From Rhodocyclales bacterium (lineage in GTDB: Bacteria > Pseudomonadota > Gammaproteobacteria > Burkholderiales > Rhodocyclaceae), in assembly GCA_016214145.1 (NCBI GenBank), contig JACRPA010000002.1, forward strand, positions 930,001-994,000: DNA of 64,000 bases, given 5' to 3'. This document shows, piece by piece, positions 43,785 through 54,501 of the stretch. Position 1 is the first letter of the stretch. Each line of letters opens with the position of its first letter. Under the pieces are notes generated by a model that saw nothing but the letters and a program-made list of their open reading frames with translations, was not told the DNA's origin and made no database searches. A program made the translations under genes and the position numbers.

Positions 43785-44467
43785 CCGCCCTGCCCCAGCA
43801 CCTCGCGCACGAGGTGGTAATACAGGTTGAACTGGCGGCTGCCTTCCGGCGTGATCGGATTGGGACAGTTGCTCATGCCGTACACGCCCAGCACGATCCG
43901 CAGCGGGCCGCCGTGGTAGATGACGGAATGCGCCTCGGCCAGCAGCCTGCCGCTCTCGCGCTCGCTGATGGCGGTGCGGCTGACGTGGATCGTGCGATCC
44001 CGGACTTCAGTCGCCGACTTCACGACATGGCGTGATTGCAACTCCGTCACCGGTTCGGTGTGAACCTTGTCGCCCACCTTGCGGAATCGAACGAACCGCC
44101 CTCGATTGTAGATGTCGTGCGTCTCGAACCAGGCGAAGCCTTCCTCGCCCAGGTAGCGTTGGCCGAAACTGTTGGCGGTGAGATCGTCGAGAAAGAATCC
44201 CTCGACGCGGACCCTCTCCAGGATGCGCGGCTCGGCAAGATCGGCGCAGAGACGCTCGAATTCGAGCCGCCCGGGAAGATAGCTGGCCAGCACGGCGCCC
44301 AGCACCAGGATGCCGGCCGCCGCAACATGCAAAAGCCTCGCATTGTCGGCACTCAACCCCAACCGGGCGCCGATGCCTGCGCGCCCGAAAAGGAAAAACA
44401 GCAGGGCGATCGGCAGCAGGAGCAACAGCGGTCCGAGTACCGCCAGCAGCAGCCCCGCGAGCATCAT
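43781..44467 (-). CDS. membrane protein of unknown function
   Basis: The roughly 228-residue protein has two N-terminal membrane helices (MLAGLLLAVLGPLLLLLPIALLF and LLHVAAAGILVLGAVLASYL). A soluble domain follows, LDDLTANSFGQRYLGEEGFAWFETHDIYNRGRF..., ending VLGVYGMSNCPNPITPEG. I do not recognise the family. ATGs at 44467 and 44464 are both possible. It lies 4 bp after the DUF748 gene, so they form an operon. Confidence 0.72.
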   Translation of the reverse strand: MMLAGLLLAVLGPLLLLLPIALLFFLFGRAGIGARLGLSADNARLLHVAAAGILVLGAVLASYLPGRLEFERLCADLAEPRILERVRVEGFFLDDLTANSFGQRYLGEEGFAWFETHDIYNRGRFVRFRKVGDKVHTEPVTELQSRHVVKSATEVRDRTIHVSRTAISERESGRLLAEAHSVIYHGGPLRIVLGVYGMSNCPNPITPEGSRQFNLYYHLVREVLGQGG

Positions 44468-44471
44468 GCGA

Positions 44472-45587
44472 TTACTTGAAGAGTCCCTTGACCGCCTTGC
44501 CGACGCCCCCGGCCGCACTGCCCGCCGCTTCGACCCCCTTCTGACCCACTGCACCGGCGCCCTTGGCCAGCCCCTCGATGCTGAGGCCCATCACGTCGCC
44601 CAGCGACGAGGCGACACGGGTGGAAAAGCCTTCGTTCAGCTTGAAGTTCGGGTCGTCGAGCTTGCCGTCGAGCGTGAACTTGACGGTGATCCTGTCGTTC
44701 TTGTCCTTCATGAGGCCGACCACCGCGGCGCGCGGCATGCCCATGAAGGTGCCGCCGGATTCGAGTTCGAGGCCGTTCAGCGTCAGCGTGCCGGGCGCAC
44801 GCAGGTGGTTGGCCTTGATGGTGGACTGCAGGTCGAGATCGAGCGTGCCCTTCCTGACGCCGCCTTCCGAGGCCTTGAGCAGGTAGGGCTGCAGGGCGAT
44901 GAGGTCGACGCCGCGCAATGTGTTGCGGAGATCGGAATCCTTGCTGGCGAACTCCATCCAGCCATCGATGAGAATCTTGCCGTCGCTCCTGACGCCCTTC
45001 AGGACACCGTCGAGATGCAGGTTCGATCTGGCCTTTAGATCGGGCAGATGGAGATCGGTGATTTTCGCCTGCAACTGTTCGAGGCGGATCTTGTGCGCGG
45101 GCTTTCTCACCGTGGCGTCGAAGAACTCCATCACGCCGTCCTTCAGTTCGATGGCGCCGATGCCGACTTCCGGCCCCTTACCGCTCTCTTTCTTGTCTTC
45201 CTTCTTTTCCAGCAGGCTGGGCACGACGCGCAGCTTCCCGTCGGCGCCGCGCAGCGCCGAGACATAGCCTCCCTCGATGACGATGCTGGAGATATTCACC
45301 CTGGCGGACAGCAGCCCGAGCAGGTCGGGCGCGATGCGGATGCGCTCGGCGCGCAGCGTATCCGGCGCCGGCCAGCCCGAAGGCGCCTTGATGCGCAGCT
45401 TGACGATTTCGACGGCGGTCAGGCCGAGGCGGATTTCGCCGATCTCGCTCTCCGGTCCGAGCGCCTGCTCCACCTTGCCCTTGAGCGCCTTGGCGCCAAA
45501 ATACAGGCCGCCGGCGATCAGCACCGCCAGGCTGACGACGATAGCCAGGCCTATGACTGCCCAGCGCTGCGATTGCGGTGCGGCCAT
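44472..45587 (-). CDS. AsmA/DUF748-like envelope protein
   Basis: The 371-residue protein has an N-terminal membrane anchor (WAVIGLAIVVSLAVLIAGGLYF) and a long beta-rich domain with repeats such as GLTAVEIVKLRIKAPSGWPAPDTLRAERI and GAIELKDGVMEFFDATV, typical of the DUF748/AsmA group. AsmA-like proteins span the periplasm and are linked to lipid transport. The C-terminus is rich in Gly and Ala. The ATG at 45587 has AAGGAGT upstream. Confidence 0.8.
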   Translation of the reverse strand: MAAPQSQRWAVIGLAIVVSLAVLIAGGLYFGAKALKGKVEQALGPESEIGEIRLGLTAVEIVKLRIKAPSGWPAPDTLRAERIRIAPDLLGLLSARVNISSIVIEGGYVSALRGADGKLRVVPSLLEKKEDKKESGKGPEVGIGAIELKDGVMEFFDATVRKPAHKIRLEQLQAKITDLHLPDLKARSNLHLDGVLKGVRSDGKILIDGWMEFASKDSDLRNTLRGVDLIALQPYLLKASEGGVRKGTLDLDLQSTIKANHLRAPGTLTLNGLELESGGTFMGMPRAAVVGLMKDKNDRITVKFTLDGKLDDPNFKLNEGFSTRVASSLGDVMGLSIEGLAKGAGAVGQKGVEAAGSAAGGVGKAVKGLFK

Positions 45588-45632
45588 GATCGACTCCTTC
45601 AGTAATCGCAATGAACAGGCTGATTGTAATCC

Positions 45633-46406
45633 TCAGAAAGCGCCGATGCCGACTGTCAGCATGCTGAAGGAACCCCTGTCGATGCCCTCGACCGGGAAGC
45701 TCACCGGCTCGTCCTCCTGCTGCGTCGCGATGCAATACAGCAGGGGCAGGTAATGCTCGGGCGTCGGCACCGCCAGGCGCGTCTGCGCATCGAGCCGCTC
45801 CCAATCGACCAGCGCTGCATGGTCGCGGCGGAGCAGACGATCCTTGACGGCCTGTTCGAAACGCAGCGCCCAGTCATAGGCGGCATCCGGCGCATCCCAC
45901 CGGAGCATGCCGAGGTTGTGCACGACGTTGCCGCTGCCCAGGATCAGCACGCCCTCGTCACGCAGCGCGGCGAGGCGCGCGCCTGTTTCGTAATGGAATT
46001 GCGCGGACTGCCTGTTGTCGATGCTGAGTTGCACGACGGGGATGTCCGCCGCCGGAAACAAGTGCGCCAGCACCGACCAGGCGCCGTGATCGATCCCCCA
46101 GCCGTCATCCGCTGTCGCAAGAGGATGCAACAGCGCCCGCACGCGATCCGCCAGCGCCGGGCTGCCCGGGGCGGGATAGCGGAAAGCGAAGAGTTCCTGC
46201 GGGAAGCCGTAAAAATCGTGGATCGTTCTCGGCGCCGCCATCGCCGTGACGGCGGCGCCGCGGATATACCAGTGCGCCGACACCACCAGCACCGCGGCGG
46301 GGCGTGGCAGCGCCTGACCGATGCGCCGCCAGGCGGCGGTGAAACGATTCTCCTCCAGCGTGTTCATCGGACTGCCGTGCCCGATGAACAACGCCGGCAT
46401 GGTCAT
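45633..46406 (-). CDS. ygiD: LigB-type extradiol dioxygenase (4,5-DOPA dioxygenase family)
   Basis: The 257-residue protein starts PALFIGHGSPMNTLEENRF, with the metal-binding H-G-S-P-M motif, and continues with VVSAHWYIRGAAVT, WGIDHGAWSVLAHLFP and ILGSGNVVHNLG, all signatures of YgiD/DODA. The physiological substrate in bacteria is not settled. It overlaps the SCO gene by 4 bp, so the two are co-expressed. Confidence 0.9.
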   Translation of the reverse strand: MTMPALFIGHGSPMNTLEENRFTAAWRRIGQALPRPAAVLVVSAHWYIRGAAVTAMAAPRTIHDFYGFPQELFAFRYPAPGSPALADRVRALLHPLATADDGWGIDHGAWSVLAHLFPAADIPVVQLSIDNRQSAQFHYETGARLAALRDEGVLILGSGNVVHNLGMLRWDAPDAAYDWALRFEQAVKDRLLRRDHAALVDWERLDAQTRLAVPTPEHYLPLLYCIATQQEDEPVSFPVEGIDRGSFSMLTVGIGAF

Positions 46407-47296
46407 TGCCTGTTCGGCAGCTGGCGCGAGCCGCCCTCCTGCATCAGCGCGTCGATCCGCTCCGCCACCTGCTGCGCCGGCGTGGCATAGGCGAAGCGGA
46501 CCACGGCGCGCCCGTCCGGGCCGAGGAGAATCATGCCGGCGGAGTGGTCGACGGTATAGCTGCCGGCGGGGGCGGCGGGATCGCGCACCTTCTCGTAGCG
46601 CACCCTGAACTCGGCGGCGGCGCGGCGCGTCAGATCCTCGGAGCCGCGCAGGCCGAGAATGCGCGGATCGAAGGCTGCGGTGTACTCGCGCAGCACCTGG
46701 GCGCTGTCGCGCTCGGGATCGACCGTGATGAAAATCGACTGCAGCTGAGCAGCCTTGTCACCGAGGTGTTTCAGCACCTCCTTCATTTCCAGCAGCGTGG
46801 TCGGGCAGACATCCGGGCAGGAGGTGTAACCGAAGCTGATCAGCTGGAAGCGGCCGAGGAAGTCCTCGTTCGTCACCGCCCGGCCGTTGGGATCCTGCAG
46901 GAGATAGCGCGGCACGACAGTATTCGGCGCGGTCTCCGCCGGGCTGTGTCCCTGCGGCACCTGGCCGGGCGCCGGCAGCGCCGTCTTCAGGCGCTGCGTC
47001 ACCGACTCAAGCTTCCTGGCCAGTTCGGCCGGTGGCGGACAAGGCATGCCTTTGCCGTGCGCGACGAAGGACTCCTGCGTGCCTTCCTCGTAGGCCTCGC
47101 CATAGACCCGCGTCTTCGGCGCGTGGTTGAGCATGAGAATTCGCACCCAGGCGGCGCTGTCCTTCTGGCCGCAGGCGAGCGCCTGGCCGTTGAGGCGCCC
47201 CAGGTCGCGCACGGCGGCGAGGCCGGCTTCATCGGAGGCAAAAGCCATGGCGGAAAAAGTCAGTCCCCACAGCACGGCGAGGAGTTTATCGCGCAT
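46403..47296 (-). CDS. SCO1/SenC-type protein with N-terminal extra domain
   Basis: The 297-residue exported protein has a signal peptide (LLAVLWGLTFSAMAFA) and a domain of about 90 residues (LGRLNGQALACGQKDSAAW, VYGEAYEEGTQESFVAHG) of unknown type. A SCO domain follows with copper ligands in SFGYTSCPDVCPTTLLEM and DHSAGMILLGPDG. SCO proteins deliver copper to cytochrome oxidase or act as thiol reductases. The fusion of the first domain is unusual. The signal peptide is encoded partly by a copy of the dispersed motif. Confidence 0.88.
   Translation of the reverse strand: MRDKLLAVLWGLTFSAMAFASDEAGLAAVRDLGRLNGQALACGQKDSAAWVRILMLNHAPKTRVYGEAYEEGTQESFVAHGKGMPCPPPAELARKLESVTQRLKTALPAPGQVPQGHSPAETAPNTVVPRYLLQDPNGRAVTNEDFLGRFQLISFGYTSCPDVCPTTLLEMKEVLKHLGDKAAQLQSIFITVDPERDSAQVLREYTAAFDPRILGLRGSEDLTRRAAAEFRVRYEKVRDPAAPAGSYTVDHSAGMILLGPDGRAVVRFAYATPAQQVAERIDALMQEGGSRQLPNRQ
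47256..47280 (+). repeat. dispersed 25-bp motif, copy 11
   Basis: AAAGTCAGTC, spacer CCCACAGC, ACGGCGA: all 17 fixed positions match. It is antisense to the SCO gene and encodes AVLWGLTF of its signal peptide. Confidence 0.85.
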
Positions 47297-47297
47297 G

Positions 47298-48965
<1,668 letters not shown>

Positions 48966-49016
48966 GCTCGGGGTGCCTGCCGGGAAAAAAGAGGGATTTT
49001 AACGGAGAGCGGACGC

Positions 49017-49286
49017 TCAGGCGGGTTCTATCGTCAACAAGAGCTGGTCTTCGGCCACGGCGTCGCCCACGGCGACGAACACCTCGATCACCCGCCCGGC
49101 CCGCAGGCTGGGAATGTCCAGCGCCACCTTGCCGGTTTCCAGGGCAAGTATGGCGTCGTCGACGCCGATCAGGTCGCCTGGCTTGACCAGGACATCGAGA
49201 ATCACCACATCGCCGCTGCCGCAGGAACCGCAGGTCTCCCAGCAGTCCGGATATTTGGGCATGCGAACTTCGGCCAACGCACTCAT
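49017..49286 (-). CDS. stand-alone lipoyl/biotinyl-attachment domain with cysteine insert
   Basis: The 89-residue protein is a single lipoyl-type domain. The attachment lysine is in LALETGKVALDIPS, and VVILDVLVKPGDLIGVDDAI and GRVIEVFVAVGDAV are the hairpin strands. Near the N-terminus it has PDCWETCGSCGSGD, three cysteines (C-x3-C-x2-C), which ordinary domains lack. It has no partner dehydrogenase nearby. It is divergent from fccAB, which hints at sulfur metabolism, though that is only context. Confidence 0.82.
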   Translation of the reverse strand: MSALAEVRMPKYPDCWETCGSCGSGDVVILDVLVKPGDLIGVDDAILALETGKVALDIPSLRAGRVIEVFVAVGDAVAEDQLLLTIEPA

Positions 49287-49484
49287 GTTCGAAAAACCAT
49301 AGACCCTCCCGTTAATAGAATAAGGCTCAAATATGTTCCGTGATTGGGGCAATAAGAAAATTAATTGCTAGTCATGGGAATATCCATTAGATTCACAGGG
49401 ACAAGAACAAGCCTCCCGGCGCAGTTGCGCACGCGGAGGCGGGAACAGCGCTTACCAAGCATCATTCACTCAAGGAGGAAGCCG

Positions 49485-49784
49485 ATGAAGTACCGGAAGA
49501 TCGCGCTCGCCGTTTCGCTGCTGGGCCTCGCCAGTGCAGCGTACGCGGACAACCACACCCTTAGCCGCAACATGGCCTCGGCCTGCGCCAGCTGCCACGG
49601 CACCAACGGCAACAGCGTCGGCGGCAACGACCCCCTCGCCGGCATGCCCAAGGACGAGATGATCCGCAAGGTCAAGGATTTCCGCTCCGGCGCCAAGCCC
49701 GCGACCGTCATGCATCAGCTGTCGAAGGGCTACACCGACCAGCAGATCGAGATGATCGCGAACTTCTACGCGGCGCAGAAATAA
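49485..49784 (+). CDS. fccA: class I cytochrome c, flavocytochrome c sulfide dehydrogenase heme subunit
   Basis: The 99-residue protein has a signal peptide (IALAVSLLGLASAAYA) and one heme site CASCH, followed by GTNGNSVGGNDPLAGMP with the likely methionine ligand nearby. It lies 12 bp before the flavoprotein fccB and should accept its electrons from sulfide oxidation. Many FccA proteins are diheme; this is a short monoheme form. AAGGAGG precedes the ATG. Confidence 0.9.
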   Translation: MKYRKIALAVSLLGLASAAYADNHTLSRNMASACASCHGTNGNSVGGNDPLAGMPKDEMIRKVKDFRSGAKPATVMHQLSKGYTDQQIEMIANFYAAQK

Positions 49785-49796
49785 GGGGAGCGAGAC

Positions 49797-51071
49797 ATGA
49801 CATTCAACAGACGCGATTTCCTCAAGATCAGCGGCGCCGCCGCGGCGGCAGGCGCCCTCTACGGCTGCGCCGGCGGCAGCAAGGCTTCCGGCAACGTGGT
49901 GGTCATCGGCGGCGGCTACGGCGGCGCCACGGCGGCCAAATACATCCGCATGTGGTCGAACGGCGGCATCAATGTGACGCTGGTCGAGCGCAACCCGGCT
50001 TTCGTCTCCTGCCCGATCTCCAACCTGGTGCTCTCGGGCGACAAGTCCATGGCCGACATCACCACCGGCTACGACGGCCTGAAGAAGCACGGCGTGCGCG
50101 TCGTGCAGGGCGATGCCGTGGCGGTCGATCCGGTCAAGCGCACGGTGAAACTGGCCAACGGCCACGAGCTCTCCTACGACCGCCTCGTGGTTTCCCCCGG
50201 CATCGACTTCATGTGGGAAAGCGTGCCCGGCCTGACGCCGGCGCTGGCCGACGGCAAGATCCTGCATTCGTGGAAGGCCGGCCCGCAGACCGTGGCCCTG
50301 CGCAAGCAGCTGGAGGACATGAAGGACGGCGGCATTTTCGCCCTCGCCATCCCGAAGTCGCCCTACCGTTGTCCGCCCGGACCCTACGAGCGCGCCTGCC
50401 TGGTGGCCGACTACTTCAAGGCAAAGAAGCCGAAGTCGAAGGTGCTGATCCTCGACGCCAACGAGGACGTGCAGTCGAAGAAGGGCCTTTTCATGAAGGC
50501 CTGGAAGGACCTGTACAACGGCATGGTCGAATACCGCCCGAACCATGTCATCACCGGCCTCGACGCCAACGCCATGACGCTGAAGTTCGAGTTCTCCGAC
50601 GCCGTCAAGGCCGACGTGCTCAACGTCATCCCCGGCCAGATGGCAGGCGGCATCGCCAAGGCGGCCGGCCTCATCACCGCCAACAACCGCTGGTGCGGCA
50701 TCGACTGGCGCACCATGGAGTCCGTCGCGCACAAGAACATCCATGTGCTCGGCGATTCCACGCTGTCCGCGGCGGCCATGCCGAAGTCCGGCCACATGAC
50801 GACGCAGCACGCCAAGATCGCGGCCGGCGCCATCGTCGCCCTGATGTCCGGCGAGCAGGCGCCCGACCCGATGGTGATCGCCAACACCTGCTACAGCTTC
50901 GTCAGCGCCAAGAGCACGGTTCATGTCGCCTCGGTGCACGCCTACGACGCCAAGGACAAGACGTTCAAGACGGTGCCGGGCTCCGGCGGCCTTTCGGCGG
51001 CAGCCAACGAAATGGAGGCCAAGTACGCCATGGCCTGGGCGCACAACGTCTGGGCCGATGCTCTGCTGTAA
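49797..51071 (+). CDS. fccB: sulfide dehydrogenase flavoprotein subunit
   Basis: The 424-residue periplasmic flavoprotein has a Tat signal (NRRDFLKISGAAAAAG), an FAD-binding VVVIGGGYGGATAAKYI, and the redox cysteines in NPAFVSCPISNLVLSGD and NRWCGIDWRT. PYRCPPGPYERACL adds two further cysteines. It oxidises sulfide to sulfur or polysulfide and passes electrons to FccA. A strong terminator follows. Confidence 0.94.
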   Translation: MTFNRRDFLKISGAAAAAGALYGCAGGSKASGNVVVIGGGYGGATAAKYIRMWSNGGINVTLVERNPAFVSCPISNLVLSGDKSMADITTGYDGLKKHGVRVVQGDAVAVDPVKRTVKLANGHELSYDRLVVSPGIDFMWESVPGLTPALADGKILHSWKAGPQTVALRKQLEDMKDGGIFALAIPKSPYRCPPGPYERACLVADYFKAKKPKSKVLILDANEDVQSKKGLFMKAWKDLYNGMVEYRPNHVITGLDANAMTLKFEFSDAVKADVLNVIPGQMAGGIAKAAGLITANNRWCGIDWRTMESVAHKNIHVLGDSTLSAAAMPKSGHMTTQHAKIAAGAIVALMSGEQAPDPMVIANTCYSFVSAKSTVHVASVHAYDAKDKTFKTVPGSGGLSAAANEMEAKYAMAWAHNVWADALL

Positions 51072-51090
51072 GGCTCGTGTAGCACAACGA

Positions 51091-51127
51091 ACGGCGACGC
51101 ACCCTTGCGGGGCGTCGCCGTTTTTTT
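51091..51127 (+). terminator. rho-independent terminator of fccAB
   Basis: ACGGCGACGC pairs with GCGTCGCCGT around a GC-rich loop and is followed by T7. Confidence 0.93.
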
Positions 51128-51165
51128 AGCCTGCCGCCAGAGCAGGCATGCACGAAGGGGAACAC

Positions 51166-51990
51166 ATGAACCGCCGCAAGCTGCTAGCAGGCATTGCCTC
51201 GCTCGCCCTGTGCGCCTGGCAACCGGCCGTGGCACAGGACAAGGCCTACCTCCTTGGCGTCATCAGCTACGGCGCCAGCGCGCAGATGATCGCCTCGGAG
51301 TATGAAGGGCTCACCACCTATCTCAGCAAAACGCTCAAGCGCTCCGTACGCATCGAGGGGGCGCGCGATTTCACCACCTTCGCCGAGCGCGCCAAGGCCA
51401 AGCGCTACCACATGATGTTCGTCGCGCCCTCCGCCGTTCTCGATGCGAACAGATCGGCCGGCTATCTGCCGGTCGCCAAGATCCCCGGACTCCTCTCGGT
51501 GGCCTTCATGGCGCCGACCAAAAGCAATATCGCCTTTCCCGAAGACATGAAGGGCAAGCGCATCGGCTTCACCGGCAGGGACGCCATGATCACCAAGCTG
51601 GCTTTCGCCGAGCTGCAGAAGATGGGCGTCAAGGAGCCGGAGAAATATTTTTCCAGCATCGCCTATTACAACGATGCCGACGGCGTGCTGGCGGGCATGC
51701 AGATGAACCTGATCGACGTCGGCGTGGCCAATTCCGGGCTCTTCAACGTGTGGACCAACAAGGGGGAGAACATGAACCTCATCCACACCGGCAAGGGGGT
51801 GCCGCATCTGACCTTCGGCGTGCGCAGCGACCTGCCGGAATCCGAACGGCGCGCCATCACCGAAGCGCTGCTCAAGGCCAACCAGGACAAGGGCGCCCAG
51901 GAGTTCCTCCGCTTCAGCAATTTCCCCGGCTTCGAACCGGCCAGGCTTGCCGATTACGACGAGCTGGCGAAGATGCTCAACATCAAATAA
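51166..51990 (+). CDS. PhnD-like phosphate/phosphonate-type substrate-binding protein
   Basis: The 274-residue exported protein has a signal peptide (LLAGIASLALCAWQPAVA) and the PhnD-like fold with LLGVISYGASAQMIASEYEGL, KRYHMMFVAPSAVLDANR, MKGKRIGFTGRDAMITK and DADGVLAGMQMNLIDVGV. No phn permease or ATPase is adjacent. Single PhnD-like proteins near fcc or cytochrome genes are of uncertain role. GAAGGGG precedes the ATG. Confidence 0.85.
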   Translation: MNRRKLLAGIASLALCAWQPAVAQDKAYLLGVISYGASAQMIASEYEGLTTYLSKTLKRSVRIEGARDFTTFAERAKAKRYHMMFVAPSAVLDANRSAGYLPVAKIPGLLSVAFMAPTKSNIAFPEDMKGKRIGFTGRDAMITKLAFAELQKMGVKEPEKYFSSIAYYNDADGVLAGMQMNLIDVGVANSGLFNVWTNKGENMNLIHTGKGVPHLTFGVRSDLPESERRAITEALLKANQDKGAQEFLRFSNFPGFEPARLADYDELAKMLNIK

Positions 51991-52008
51991 GCGATAACGC
52001 AAAAACAA

Positions 52009-52042
52009 ACGGCGGCGGAAGTCTTGCTTCCGCCGCCGTTTT
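52009..52042. terminator. bidirectional terminator between convergent genes
   Basis: Perfect 13-bp stem (ACGGCGGCGGAAG and complement) with a 5-nt loop, A-rich on the left and TTTTC on the right, between the PhnD-like and cytochrome c4 genes. Confidence 0.85.
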
Positions 52043-52060
52043 CTTGCCCGGAATCCCGCT

Positions 52061-52693
52061 TTACAAACCGCTGATGTAGAGCGACACCGCCTTGACTTCC
52101 AGCTCGGTCAGCTTGGAGGCGATGGCGTGCATGATGGCGTTGTCGTTGGTGCGCTCGCGCTTGTTGAATTCCTTCAACTGGCCCTCGATGTAGGCGGCAT
52201 GCTGGCCGGCCAGGCGCGGCAGCTGCACCGTGCCGTCGCCCTTGGGGCCGTGGCAGCTGGCGCAGGAAGCCACGCCGGAAAACGAGTTCCCCTTGTGGTA
52301 GATGTAACGGCCGACAGCGCCGAGATCCTCCTCGCGAATGGCATAGGACTTGGCCTTCTTCTCGCCGAAGAACACGCCGAGCGCCTTCATCTCGTCGTCG
52401 GTCAGCTCAGCCGCCTGGTCGTTCATGGTGCCCTTGCGCCGCCCCGCCTTGAAATCGGCGAGCTGCTTGGCGATGTACTCGGGATGCTGTCCGGCGAGAC
52501 GCGGGAAAATGGGGCTGGCGCTCTCGCCTTCGGCGCCGTGACAGAGCGAACAACGGCCGTTGACGATTTCAATGGCGCGCTTGAGGTCGACGTTCGGCGC
52601 CGGCGCCCTGGCCAGGGGTTTGGCTGTCTGCGCGAAGACGGCTGGCGTCAGCAAGGCGAGTGCGACAGCGACTGCAAGAATGGGCTTGTTCAC
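52061..52693 (-). CDS. diheme cytochrome c4-type protein
   Basis: The 210-residue exported protein has a signal peptide (ILAVAVALALLTPAVFA) and two heme sites, CSLCH (about residue 48) and CASCH (about 142), each followed by PRLAGQH, the c4 signature, with methionine ligands in MNDQA and IMHAIA regions. Cytochrome c4 links bc1-type complexes to oxidases and could accept electrons from FccA. It has a terminator at its 3' end. Confidence 0.9.
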   Translation of the reverse strand: MNKPILAVAVALALLTPAVFAQTAKPLARAPAPNVDLKRAIEIVNGRCSLCHGAEGESASPIFPRLAGQHPEYIAKQLADFKAGRRKGTMNDQAAELTDDEMKALGVFFGEKKAKSYAIREEDLGAVGRYIYHKGNSFSGVASCASCHGPKGDGTVQLPRLAGQHAAYIEGQLKEFNKRERTNDNAIMHAIASKLTELEVKAVSLYISGL

Positions 52694-52788
52694 GTCGGGC
52701 TCCGGAATCGTTGAAACTTCAAAATCCTAGCAGAGCGCCGTGCCGGCGTGGATAAAACTCCGTTAGGCGGGCATAAAGCCCGGCCTCC

Positions 52789-53238
52789 TCAATGCTTGCC
52801 GGTGCTGCCGAAGCCGCCCGCGCCGCGGTGGGATTCCTCGAACTGATCGACGATGTTGAAGGCCACCTGCAGCACCGGCACGACGATCATCTGCGCCAGG
52901 CGGTCCAGCGGATTGATGGTGAAGGTCTCGCGGCCGCGGTTCCAGGTGGAGACGAATATTTCGCCCTGATAGTCCGAGTCGATCAGGCCGGTGAGGTTGC
53001 CGAGCACGATGCCGTGCTTGTGGCCGAGGCCCGAGCGCGGCAGGATCAGCGCCGCCAGGCCCGGATCGGCCAGATGGATGGCGATGCCGGTGGGAATCAG
53101 CTGGGTGTCGCCCGGGTGCAGCTTCACCGGCGCCTCGACGCAAGCGCGCAAATCCAGCCCGGCGGCGCCGGGCGTGGCGTAATGGGGCGGGTTGTCCTTC
53201 AGTCGCGGATCGAGAATCCGCACGTCGATGCGATGCAT
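52789..53238 (-). CDS. dut: dUTP diphosphatase
   Basis: The 149-residue enzyme hydrolyses dUTP to dUMP. All five dUTPase motifs are visible: [52 protein letters not shown] and [14 protein letters not shown]. The start at 53238 lies 7 bp after coaBC, the classical dfp-dut pair. Confidence 0.97.
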   Translation of the reverse strand: MHRIDVRILDPRLKDNPPHYATPGAAGLDLRACVEAPVKLHPGDTQLIPTGIAIHLADPGLAALILPRSGLGHKHGIVLGNLTGLIDSDYQGEIFVSTWNRGRETFTINPLDRLAQMIVVPVLQVAFNIVDQFEESHRGAGGFGSTGKH

Positions 53239-53245
53239 GGGACTC

Positions 53246-54445
53246 CTATACCCCTCCGTTGCCGGCGAGCAAAGCCCCGATGTGGGCAACGATGCCGCGG
53301 GCGATCTCGATCTTCGCGGCCGGACCGAGGGGGTGGCGGCCCTGATCGTCGAACAGGATCACCGTATTGCTGTCGCCGCCGAGGCCGTCCTTCACCAGGT
53401 TGCCGACCACCAGCGCCAGCTTCTTCTTCTGTCGCTTGCCCTCGGCGTATTTCTCCAGATCGCGGCTCTCCGCGGCGAAGCCGACGCTGAACGGCGCATT
53501 GGGCCGCGCCGCCACCTCGGCCAGGATGTCCGGATTGGGTATGAGCGTGATCTGCAGCGACTTGTCTTCCTTCTTGATCTTCTCCTGCCCCGGCTCCGCA
53601 GGCCGGTAGTCGGCCACGGCCGCCACGCCGATGAAGATGTCGCAGGCGGCAACGCGCTGCATCACCGCGGCATGCATCTCCTGGGCGCTCGTCACGTCGA
53701 CGCGCGTCACGCCGGCCGGCGTCGGCTGCGTCACCGGCCCGCTCACCAGGGTCACCGAAGCGCCGGCATCGCGCGCGGCGCGCGCCAGGGCGAAGCCCAT
53801 CTTGCCGGAACTCAGGTTGGTCAGGCCGCGCACCGCATCGAGCGCCTCGAAAGTCGGGCCGGCCGTGAGCATGAGGCGACACCCCGCCAGCACCTTGGGC
53901 TGGAAGAAGCCGGTCACCGCGTCATGGATGTCCGCCGCCTCCAGCATGCGCCCCAGGCCGGTCTCGCCGCAGGCCTGCTCGCCGCTGGCCGGGCCGAGGA
54001 CGATCACGCCGTCCTCCGCGAGCTGACTTATGTTGCGCTGCGTGGCGGGGTTCTCCCACATCTGGCGGTTCATGGCCGGGGCGACGATCAGCGGACAGTC
54101 GCGTGCCAGGCACAGCGTCGACAGCAGGTCGTCGGCCAGGCCGTGCGCCAGCTTGGCGAGAAAATCCGCCGAGGCCGGGGCGACGACGATCGCATCGGCT
54201 GCACGCGACAGTTCGATGTGCGCCATGTTGTCCGGCATGCGCGCGTCCCACTGATCGCACCAGGCCAGCCTGCCGGTCAGCGCCTGGAAGGTCACCGGCG
54301 TGACGAACTGCGCGCCCGACCGGGTCAGCACGGCATGCACTTCCGCGCCATCCTTGACGAACAGCCGCGCCAGCTCCGCCGCCTTGTAGGCCGCGATGCC
54401 GCCCGTTACGCCCAGCACCAGCCGTTTTCCGTTCAGTTCAGCCAT
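53246..54445 (-). CDS. coaBC: phosphopantothenoylcysteine decarboxylase/synthetase
   Basis: The 399-residue bifunctional enzyme makes phosphopantetheine for CoA. The N-terminal CoaC flavoprotein half ([35 protein letters not shown]) is followed by the CoaB half ([25 protein letters not shown]). The start at 54445 follows the family N-terminus; a GTG at 54499 would extend it without support. It is divergent from radC. Confidence 0.96.
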   Translation of the reverse strand: MAELNGKRLVLGVTGGIAAYKAAELARLFVKDGAEVHAVLTRSGAQFVTPVTFQALTGRLAWCDQWDARMPDNMAHIELSRAADAIVVAPASADFLAKLAHGLADDLLSTLCLARDCPLIVAPAMNRQMWENPATQRNISQLAEDGVIVLGPASGEQACGETGLGRMLEAADIHDAVTGFFQPKVLAGCRLMLTAGPTFEALDAVRGLTNLSSGKMGFALARAARDAGASVTLVSGPVTQPTPAGVTRVDVTSAQEMHAAVMQRVAACDIFIGVAAVADYRPAEPGQEKIKKEDKSLQITLIPNPDILAEVAARPNAPFSVGFAAESRDLEKYAEGKRQKKKLALVVGNLVKDGLGGDSNTVILFDDQGRHPLGPAAKIEIARGIVAHIGALLAGNGGV

Positions 54446-54501
54446 GACGATGCGATAGAATTCGGAATTCGATCTCACGATTCTACTGGATTGCCCCACG
54501 C

